A stretch of DNA of 6,532 nucleotides from Acidobacteriota bacterium (lineage in GTDB: Bacteria; Actinomycetota; Actinomycetes; Actinomycetales; Micrococcaceae): assembly GCA_019352125.1 (NCBI GenBank), contig JABBNV010000074.1, positions 4,138 through 10,669 of the forward strand, in the 5' to 3' direction. A model generated the notes under the pieces. That model saw nothing but the letters and a program-made list of their open reading frames with translations, was not told the origin of the DNA and did not search any database. The number at the start of each line of letters is the position of its first letter. Position 1 is the first letter of the stretch. Positions 1 to 4,571 of the stretch are shown one piece after another. The position numbers were made by a program, and so were the translations under genes.

Positions 1-170
1 ACGTCCATATTCGTCACATCGCCTAAGACAGCCAGCGCACCCATGGCTTCGAGCATGGCCGCAGCGGCTTTGGAAGGCGCTAATCCAAGCACCTCATTGC
101 CCGCATCGACTAGCTGCCGCGTCACGGCCGAGCCAATCCAGCCGGTGGCCCCGGTAATGAACACACGCAT
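1..170 (-). CDS. SDR-family NAD(P)-binding oxidoreductase, N-terminal part (runs off the window)
   Basis: Only the first 56 codons are visible; the gene continues beyond position 1. The translation begins MRVFITGATGWIGSAV, with a glycine-rich GATGWIG dinucleotide-binding loop at residues 7-13 right after the first beta strand. It continues with a second strand (EVLGLAPS, 26-33), a helix rich in alanine, and GDV near residues 50-52. This is the start of a Rossmann fold of the extended or atypical short-chain dehydrogenase type. The start is supported by AGGAG at 177-181, six bases before the ATG. From memory of close relatives, the segment after the second strand usually reads like LARS, whose arginine can contact the NADP phosphate. 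Here it reads LAPS, so cofactor preference is uncertain. The substrate cannot be named because the catalytic Tyr-x-x-x-Lys region lies outside the window. The gene diverges from the methyltransferase gene at 309. Confidence 0.85.
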   Translation of the reverse strand, partial: MRVFITGATGWIGSAVTRQLVDAGNEVLGLAPSKAAAAMLEAMGALAVLGDVTNMD

Positions 171-210
171 GATCTACTCCTGACCTACAGTCACTGATAT
201 TTGCTGACAA

Positions 211-239
211 CGCTGGTATGCAAGAGGACTCTGCCAGCG
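211..239. repeat. Inverted repeat in divergent intergenic region
   Basis: CGCTGG at 211-216 is mirrored by CCAGCG at 234-239, a perfect six-base inverted repeat with a 17-base spacer. Inside the spacer is a second small palindrome, AGAG-GA-CTCT, at 223-232. The element lies 41 bases before the start of the minus-strand SDR gene, where an operator or 5' leader hairpin would be expected. There is no T run on either side, so it does not look like a terminator. A regulatory role is inferred from position and symmetry only. Confidence 0.35.
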
Positions 240-252
240 CAATGATCCAACA

Positions 253-269
253 CTTGCCAATCCGGCAAG
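253..269. repeat. Second inverted repeat, operator-like
   Basis: CTTGCC (253-258) and GGCAAG (264-269) form a perfect inverted repeat around the five-base spacer AATCC. Five A residues follow at 270-274, so the T run would precede rather than follow the hairpin on the minus strand, and it does not make an intrinsic terminator in either direction. Its place between two divergent genes, upstream of both starts, fits a binding site for a dimeric repressor. No regulator gene is visible in the window to pair with it. Confidence 0.35.
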
Positions 270-297
270 AAAAAGTGCGACGCCGGCCAGCGCGGCC

Positions 298-303
298 TAC
301 GCT
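298..303 (+). promoter_or_regulatory. Possible -10 box of a leaderless promoter for the methyltransferase
   Basis: TACGCT fits the actinobacterial TANNNT -10 pattern and ends five bases before the ATG at 309. Transcription would then start at or next to the start codon. A weak -35 candidate, GTGCGA, lies at 275-280 with a 17-base spacer and matches only about half of TTGACA. The idea is supported by the lack of any Shine-Dalgarno sequence before this gene. The hexamer is short and could occur by chance. Confidence 0.25.
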
Positions 304-308
304 CAATC

Positions 309-1199
309 ATGACCTCACACGCACTCCACGATGCACCACACACGGCATCAGACCACGCATCCTCTGCCCATGAGCCCCACACCGCTCACCGCCACGCCGG
401 CGATCACGATCTCCCAGAATTGCTTAACCTCGATGCACGGGTCATGGCCCCCACTAACGCGGCCATTATGGGTTACGTCCATGCCCAAACGTCCGGATCC
501 ACAGTACGCCGAATTCTGGATGTGGGTGCTGGTACTGGCACTGGCGCCATTGCCCTGGCCCAGCAGTTTCCGCAGGCTGAGGTGGTAGCCCTTGATATTG
601 CTGAGGATATGCTGCGCGAGGTTGAGCGACGGGCCGCTGCGGACGGCGTCGGCGCACGGGTGAGCGTTCAGCAGGTGGATCTGAACGGCAGTTGGCCGGC
701 TCTGGGCCACTTCGAACTGGCTTGGGCCTGCGCATCCATTCACGAGTTAGCGGATCCCGACGCTGCATTTGGCAAGCTGCTGGCCCTCCTGAACCCGGGT
801 GGGATGCTGGCCATTACGGAGATGAGCGTCACCACGCGATTCTTCGCTGGTACGGCGGATAGTGAATTCGAGGAACGGCTCCACACGGCTCTGGCACCGC
901 GAATCGTGGGCCACAATGACTATCCGGATTGGACCGTCAAGCTAACCGCGGCGGGGTTTACCAATATTGTGAGCCGGACGTTCGTTGCAGACCGTGCTCT
1001 CGGTGACGATGCCGCTGGTGGCAGGTACGCGCAGGCATACCTGAAAAAGATTCAGCCATACGTTGCAGGGCAGTTGAGCTCGGCAGACGCGCAGCGTCTT
1101 GCCGCGTTAGTGTCCGACGACGGGGAAGCCAGCCTGCGTCGTCGTACTGATTTGAGTCTTGACGCCCTACGCCACACGTGGTTGGGGCGCAGGCCCTGA
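309..1199 (+). CDS. Class I SAM-dependent methyltransferase with His-rich N-terminus
   Basis: The 296-residue product carries a Rossmann-like methyltransferase domain. Motif I reads ILDVGAGTGTG at residues 69-79 and binds S-adenosylmethionine. The acidic residue of motif II is D96 in VVALDIAEDM. A motif IV-like strand, ELAWACASIHEL, lies at 136-147, and LLNPGGMLAITE at 160-171 forms the usual post-motif strand. It belongs with the broad Methyltransf_25/12-type enzymes; the methyl acceptor cannot be told. Residues 1-33 hold nine histidines (4, 7, 11, 16, 21, 24, 27, 29, 33) and are probably disordered. Similar His-rich leaders before a D-L-P-E-L-L-N-L-D-like helix are, from memory, common in actinobacterial relatives, which supports the ATG at 309 over internal starts at M46 or M54. 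No ribosome binding site precedes the ATG, so it may be leaderless. A weak 101-base gap separates it from the next gene on the same strand. Confidence 0.88.
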   Translation: MTSHALHDAPHTASDHASSAHEPHTAHRHAGDHDLPELLNLDARVMAPTNAAIMGYVHAQTSGSTVRRILDVGAGTGTGAIALAQQFPQAEVVALDIAEDMLREVERRAAADGVGARVSVQQVDLNGSWPALGHFELAWACASIHELADPDAAFGKLLALLNPGGMLAITEMSVTTRFFAGTADSEFEERLHTALAPRIVGHNDYPDWTVKLTAAGFTNIVSRTFVADRALGDDAAGGRYAQAYLKKIQPYVAGQLSSADAQRLAALVSDDGEASLRRRTDLSLDALRHTWLGRRP

Positions 1200-1244
1200 T
1201 CTGAAACACCTCTGGCCGACGGGCTGCCTAGCTGATTCACTGGA

Positions 1245-1273
1245 AGGGCTGGCTCGGTGAAACCCCAAGCCCT
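1245..1273 (+). repeat. Imperfect hairpin between methyltransferase and NmrA-like gene
   Basis: AGGGCT (1245-1250) can pair with AGCCCT (1268-1273). The stem extends by GG/CC past a bulged A, and GGT/ACC may pair in the loop. No T run follows, so it is at best a weak or rho-assisted terminator or an attenuating structure in the 101-base gap. It may be chance. Confidence 0.2.
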
Positions 1274-1300
1274 CTGGCTCAACGGTGGAAGGCGAGACAA

Positions 1301-1825
1301 ATGAAGATTGTTGTAGCTGGTGGAACAGGTACTGTGGGGCGCCATGTGGCGGACGTGGTTCGTGAACGTGGGCATACAGCCGTTGTGCTGAGCCGTGCCA
1401 CCGGAACTGACCTGGTTTCCGGCAAGGGGATGGCCCGCGCGTTGGAGGAGGCGAATGCTGTCATTGACGTTACCTCGGTGAAGACGCAATCGGCCAAGGC
1501 CTCGGTGGCGTTCTTTTCCACCGTCACGCGGAACCTGCTCAACGCGGGGCGCGCGGCCGGGGTTCATCACCATGTGGCACTCTCCATTGTTGGCAGTAAT
1601 CTGGCCCCGTATGGCTACTATGCTGGCAAGGCCGCTCAGGAACACTTGATCAGCAATGGAAACGTGCCCTGGACGATGCTGCGAGCCACTCAGTTTCATG
1701 AATTTGCGCAACAAATTTTCCGTCGGTTTACCGTGGGTCCAATCCATGTGATTCCGGTGATGAAGTGCCAGCCCGTCGCTGCGCGTGAAGTGGCGGAGCG
1801 GCTTGTCACTCTGGCGGAAGGCTAG
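1301..1825 (+). CDS. NmrA-like NAD(P)-binding protein, N-terminal product ending at an amber codon
   Basis: This is the 174-residue product expected if the amber codon at 1823-1825 is read as stop. It starts MKIVVAGGTGTVG with the dinucleotide-binding loop GGTGTVG at residues 7-13. The second strand ends LSRATG (30-35), a serine lies in the third core strand at S95 (ALSIVG), and a Tyr-x-x-x-Lys pair is possible at Y106/K110 in YYAGK. PWTMLRATQF at 123-132 is the typical NmrA/atypical-SDR strand and helix. The start is well supported: GGAAGG at 1287-1292 lies eight bases before the ATG. Such proteins bind NAD(P)H and act as reductases or redox sensors; the substrate is unknown. The product is about 75 residues shorter than its relatives because the C-terminal substrate-side subdomain is cut off, so it may not fold or function. 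Confidence 0.75.
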   Translation: MKIVVAGGTGTVGRHVADVVRERGHTAVVLSRATGTDLVSGKGMARALEEANAVIDVTSVKTQSAKASVAFFSTVTRNLLNAGRAAGVHHHVALSIVGSNLAPYGYYAGKAAQEHLISNGNVPWTMLRATQFHEFAQQIFRRFTVGPIHVIPVMKCQPVAAREVAERLVTLAEG

Positions 1826-2056
1826 CCGGCGGGGCTGACCAGAGACCTTGCCGGACCGGAAGTCCTCACCATGGCAGACATGGTGCATGGTTACGCCGCC
1901 GTCAGCGGCCGTCCTGGCAGGATTCTGGAGGTGCCGCTGCTCGGTGGATTCGGCAAGGCGATGCGGGAGGGGACGTTGTTGGCCACTCCGGAAGCAGAGC
2001 GAGGGCGTCAAACTTTTCAGCAATGGCTGTGGAGATTTTCCGGCGGGGCAGCATAG
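1301..2056 (+). pseudogene. Full extent of the NmrA-like oxidoreductase gene, interrupted by in-frame TAG
   Basis: The same reading frame that starts at 1301 continues past TAG (1823-1825) without any shift to a second TAG at 2054-2056, giving 251 codons in all including the internal amber. The continuation reads PAGLTRDLAGPEVLTMADMV and then a variable region, VLEVPL-like strand (ILEVPLLGG), and a final ATPEAERGRQTFQQWL helix. DLAGPEVL-x-MADMV is the familiar C-terminal signature of actinobacterial NmrA-like SDRs of about 250 residues, so both halves once formed one protein. The single substitution at codon 175 could have come from GAG, CAG or AAG. No other damage is visible, which points to a recent mutation, a split but still expressed gene, or a sequence error. 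The gene is followed after 49 bases by the gene at 2106 on the same strand. Confidence 0.75.
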
Positions 2057-2095
2057 CTCAGCGTTCAAAGCGTGAAAAAATGGCGTATCCAACCT

Positions 2096-2100
2096 GAGGA
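2096..2100 (+). promoter_or_regulatory. Shine-Dalgarno sequence fixing a GTG start
   Basis: GAGGA lies five bases before GTG at 2106 and is the only good ribosome binding site near the beginning of this reading frame. It supports GTG rather than the first in-frame ATG, which lies far inside the protein at residue 80. Confidence 0.6.
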
Positions 2101-2105
2101 ATAAC

Positions 2106-3098
2106 GTGCACCAGCAAACTGCAGAAGCAGCCCCCGTCCGCCAGCTCGAGTGGTTTATCGGCGCTTACGCCGCTCTGCCCTCCGGAGAGTGGGACCGTCC
2201 GTCTGAGCAACGGTTGTTAGCCAGCTACAGTGCGGCTCCCGAATTTCGCGGTTGGGAAGTCCCTTTTTCTGCAGAGCTTCACGCGCACGACCCGGAATGG
2301 TTTCTGAAGCAGTTGGGTGATGAGGCTCAGCTGGTCATCACTATGATTCCGGTGTTCATGAACCGGCTTCAGCAAGATCCCATGCTGGGCCTTGCTTCAA
2401 ACGACGACGGCGGGAGGCAGCGCGCCGTCGCATTAGTTGCCGAAGCTCGCAACTCAGTGGCGCGAGTGAGTGAAGCCCTGGGGCGCAAGGTGGTACGCGC
2501 GGTGGAGCTCCATTCCGCTCCTCCCGCTGGCAACGGCAGCTCCGCCTCACACCTTCGCAAATCCCTCCAGGAGATTGCCGGGTGGGACTGGTGTGGTGCA
2601 GAACTGCTGCTGGAGCACTGTGACGCGGCCGTCCCAGGCGTGCCCGGGTCCAAGGAATTCCTACCGATCTCCGAAGAAATTGAAGTTCTCACCCAGTTGC
2701 GATCTCAGCTGCCTACCCAGCTGGGCATGGTCATCAATTGGGGCCGATCCGCCATTGAGGGGCGCAGCGCCCAAACCGCCGTTGATCACATCGCGGCGGC
2801 CAAGGCCGCTGGTGTGCTGCGCGGGGTAATGTTTTCCGGCTGCTCGGACCAGGACGGCGCATGGGGCCCCGCTTGGTCAGACGTGCACCTGCCGCCAGCC
2901 CTGGTTGCCGGTCCTAGCGAGACGTCCCTACTGACCCTTGAGGCCATCAACGCGGCTATTCAGGCCATCGGAAATCCCGCCGAGCTGTCCGTATTCGGCC
3001 TGAAGATTTCCCCTCCCCCCGGATCCTCGCTCGCCGAGTCCGAAGCCGTGCTGGGACAATCCAGCGCGGCGATTCTAGGTTCGGCTCGGCAGGCCTGA
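2106..3098 (+). CDS. DUF4862-like protein, predicted TIM barrel of unknown function
   Basis: The product has 330 residues and starts with GTG behind a GAGGA site. I recognise it with moderate confidence as a DUF4862-type protein. It has no signal peptide or membrane segment. The pattern of short hydrophobic strands ending in charged residues fits a TIM barrel of the xylose-isomerase/AP-endonuclease type: VVRAVELHSAP (129-139, E134, H136), GAELLLEHCD (164-173, E170, H171), GMVINWGRSAIEGR (207-220, N211, E218), GVMFSGCSD (240-248), AWSDVHLPP (256-264, H261) and VFGLKISPPPG (296-306, K300). Glu and His at strand ends are where sugar isomerases hold metal ions, so a metal-dependent sugar or sugar-phosphate epimerase or isomerase is a reasonable guess, but it is inference. 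It follows the broken NmrA-like gene by 49 bases and may share its transcript. It converges with the alcohol dehydrogenase gene. Confidence 0.75.
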   Translation: MHQQTAEAAPVRQLEWFIGAYAALPSGEWDRPSEQRLLASYSAAPEFRGWEVPFSAELHAHDPEWFLKQLGDEAQLVITMIPVFMNRLQQDPMLGLASNDDGGRQRAVALVAEARNSVARVSEALGRKVVRAVELHSAPPAGNGSSASHLRKSLQEIAGWDWCGAELLLEHCDAAVPGVPGSKEFLPISEEIEVLTQLRSQLPTQLGMVINWGRSAIEGRSAQTAVDHIAAAKAAGVLRGVMFSGCSDQDGAWGPAWSDVHLPPALVAGPSETSLLTLEAINAAIQAIGNPAELSVFGLKISPPPGSSLAESEAVLGQSSAAILGSARQA

Positions 3099-3106
3099 GC
3101 GTTCGT

Positions 3107-3118
3107 CCACACGTGTGG
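3107..3118. repeat. 12-bp perfect palindrome in a convergent gap
   Basis: CCACACGTGTGG is a perfect palindrome without spacer in the 57-base gap between two convergent genes. It is followed by GGGGTCCCC (3117-3125), which overlaps it. An RNA hairpin from it would have only a four-base stem with loop ACGT and no T run, so a bidirectional terminator is possible but weakly supported. Confidence 0.3.
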
Positions 3119-3155
3119 GGTCCCCGGACTCTGCGTGCTTGAGTGGGGCCTGCTA

Positions 3156-4166
3156 TCAGTATTCGAACACCAGCCGGGCAACGACGTCGCCCGCCAATAC
3201 CTCAGCTATGGCGTCATTGACCTGCTCCAATTTGCGGGCCTCGGCCACTATCCGCGTGTGGCCAGCCGCGTGCAGGGCGAACACTTCGGCAAGGTCCTGA
3301 CGCGTACCCACAATGGATCCGATGATCGAGAGACCCTTGAGCACTGTCTCGAAGATGGAAATGTTCATTTCTTGATCTGCAGGCAGTGCGACGCAAATAA
3401 GCCGGCCACCGCGTGCAAGCGAGGCGAAGGCCTGTTCAAAAACCTTCGGTGACGCAGCCAGCACCACGGCAACGTCTGCGCCGCCAAGACCTTGAATGGC
3501 GGCCACCGGATCCACCTCCGCAGCGTTGACCAAGTGCTCGGCGCCCAGCTCGCGGGCGGCCTCAAGCTTGGCTTCCTTAACGTCGACGGCGATGACGGAC
3601 CCACCCATAATGCGGGCGTATTGCACAGCTAGGTGGCCCAGGCCGCCGATACCGAACACTGCTACGCGCTCCGTGGGAACCACGTGAGCCACCTTGAGTG
3701 CCTTGTAGGTGGTCACACCGGCGCAGGTGAGCGGTGCGGCGTCCATAGCGCTGACGCCATCGGGCACCGGCACTACAAAGCGCGCATTTGCCACAGCGTA
3801 TTCGGCAAAGGCGCCGTCCACGGAGTAGCCACTATTGTGCTGCTGTTCGCAGAGTGTCTCGCGCCCATCAATGCAGTAACGGCATTCACCGCATGCATAG
3901 CCAAGCCACGGGATAGCCACCCGCTCGCCGACGACTCGGTTGCTCACGCCCTCCCCCAGCTTTTCCACGATGCCCACGCCCTCGTGACCGGGAACAAAAG
4001 GCGGCTGGGGTTTAACGGGCCAGTCTCCTCGAGCCGCGTGAATGTCCGTGTGGCACAGGCCGCACGCTTCGAGGCGAACAAGCACTTCGCCCACTCCGGG
4101 CTCGGGCATGGGGTATTCCTGAATTTCAAGAGCAGCATTAAATGCCGACACAACTGCAGCTTTCAT
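3156..4166 (-). CDS. adhP: Zinc-dependent alcohol dehydrogenase, AdhP type
   Basis: The 336-residue enzyme has the same length as E. coli AdhP and the full set of family motifs. It oxidises primary alcohols such as ethanol to aldehydes, or the reverse, with NAD(H) in the cytoplasm. The catalytic zinc site is C38 (GLCHTD), H61-E62 (GHEGVG) and C148. The structural zinc site is C92, C95, C98 and C106. The cofactor domain has GIGGLGHLA at 172-180, and D195 at the end of the next strand (VIAVD) favours NAD over NADP. The start ATG is preceded by AAGGAA at 4172-4177, five bases away. No residue of the active centre is missing, so the gene looks functional. It is read on the same strand as der and tRNA-Pro but is separated from them by a strong terminator, so it should have its own promoter between 4167 and 4356. 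Physiological substrate and direction are not shown by sequence. Confidence 0.93.
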   Translation of the reverse strand: MKAAVVSAFNAALEIQEYPMPEPGVGEVLVRLEACGLCHTDIHAARGDWPVKPQPPFVPGHEGVGIVEKLGEGVSNRVVGERVAIPWLGYACGECRYCIDGRETLCEQQHNSGYSVDGAFAEYAVANARFVVPVPDGVSAMDAAPLTCAGVTTYKALKVAHVVPTERVAVFGIGGLGHLAVQYARIMGGSVIAVDVKEAKLEAARELGAEHLVNAAEVDPVAAIQGLGGADVAVVLAASPKVFEQAFASLARGGRLICVALPADQEMNISIFETVLKGLSIIGSIVGTRQDLAEVFALHAAGHTRIVAEARKLEQVNDAIAEVLAGDVVARLVFEY

Positions 4167-4356
4167 AATGGTTCCTTATGTCTGTGCTGAATCGCTCTGG
4201 ACCGGCGATGACCGGACGGGGTGCGGAGGTTGTCCCCCAATCTGATCGTGGCATCCATCAGCGCCACCAACACAGGGCCAAAGGTCCCCTAGTGTGGGAA
4301 TCAGGCCCATAAGTCCGGCCTTCAGGGCAGAAAGGGTGTCTGTATAACCAGGCAAC
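4167..4356. other. adhP upstream region, no gene seen
   Basis: This 190-base stretch between the tRNA terminator and adhP should hold the adhP promoter on the minus strand. Two copies of GACCGG at 4200-4205 and 4210-4215 repeat with a 10-base period, one helical turn, about 34 bases upstream of the start codon. A TATACA hexamer on the minus strand (4340-4345) could be a -10 box, but a matching -35 box is poor and overlaps the terminator. An open frame on the minus strand here has only a TTG start in the terminator T run and no ribosome binding site, so I do not call it a gene. Confidence 0.35.
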
Positions 4357-4392
4357 AAAAAAGCGGAACATCTACGTTGAGATGCTCCGCTT
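4357..4392 (-). terminator. Rho-independent terminator downstream of tRNA-Pro
   Basis: On the minus strand AAGCGGA (4392-4386) pairs with TCCGCTT (4367-4361). After one A-C mismatch, a further five pairs form (CATCT/AGATG), around a six-base loop (4374-4379). A run of six T on that strand (4362-4357) follows the stem. The stem begins five bases after the tRNA 3' end. It should end the tRNA transcript and, if der reads through, the whole plsC-der-tRNA unit, and it shields adhP from read-through. Confidence 0.88.
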
Positions 4393-4397
4393 AAGTG

Positions 4398-4470
<73 letters not shown>

Positions 4471-4471
<1 letters not shown>

Positions 4472-4483
4472 AATCAGTGATTC
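4471..4483. repeat. 13-bp inverted repeat touching the tRNA 5' end
   Basis: GAATCA-G-TGATTC is a perfect inverted repeat (six-base arms, one-base centre) whose outermost base is also base 1 of the tRNA. It could influence processing of the tRNA leader or be chance. No protein or RNA known to me fits it. Confidence 0.25.
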
Positions 4484-4571
4484 CATGTGTTCCGTTGCCG
4501 GAAGAACCACCTGAAAGAGTTTACCGTAAAAATCCGCTCTCACAGACCACCGGCACCCTCAGCCCGCAAGG
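4484..4571 (-). other. der-tRNA spacer, possible weak terminator or tRNA promoter
   Basis: No gene is seen here. On the minus strand a poor stem (CCG/CGG with an inner TCT/AGA, 4534-4552) is followed by five T (4532-4528), which could terminate der weakly. The palindrome TTTAC-C-GTAAA (4520-4530) overlaps it. TAAACT on the minus strand could be a -10 box about 46 bases before the tRNA, but its -35 partner is poor. Co-transcription of der and the tRNA is therefore equally possible. Confidence 0.25.

Noticed and set aside
1848..2075. 75-codon plus-strand frame overlapping the end of the NmrA-like gene
   Set aside because: It is in a different frame from the family C-terminus, which is clearly read in the frame of 1301. 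I saw no domain in it.
1052..2092. Long open frame on the minus strand opposite the NmrA-like gene
   Set aside because: It overlaps two plus-strand genes with clear family motifs and good starts, and its own translation shows no domain and the scattered His/Arg/Ser content of a shadow frame. Its openness is a by-product of GC-rich codon use.
3633..4190. 185-codon open frame on the plus strand opposite adhP
   Set aside because: It mirrors adhP codons, shows no recognisable motif, and adhP on the other strand carries all catalytic and zinc-binding residues.
4176..4358. Open frame of 60 codons on the minus strand between the terminator and adhP
   Set aside because: It would start with TTG inside the terminator T run, has no ribosome binding site, its composition is not protein-like, and it ends on the adhP Shine-Dalgarno region.
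4485..4504. Small hairpin TTCCG-TTGC-CGGAA downstream of der
   Set aside because: The stem is only five pairs and no T run follows on the minus strand, so it does not qualify as the der terminator.
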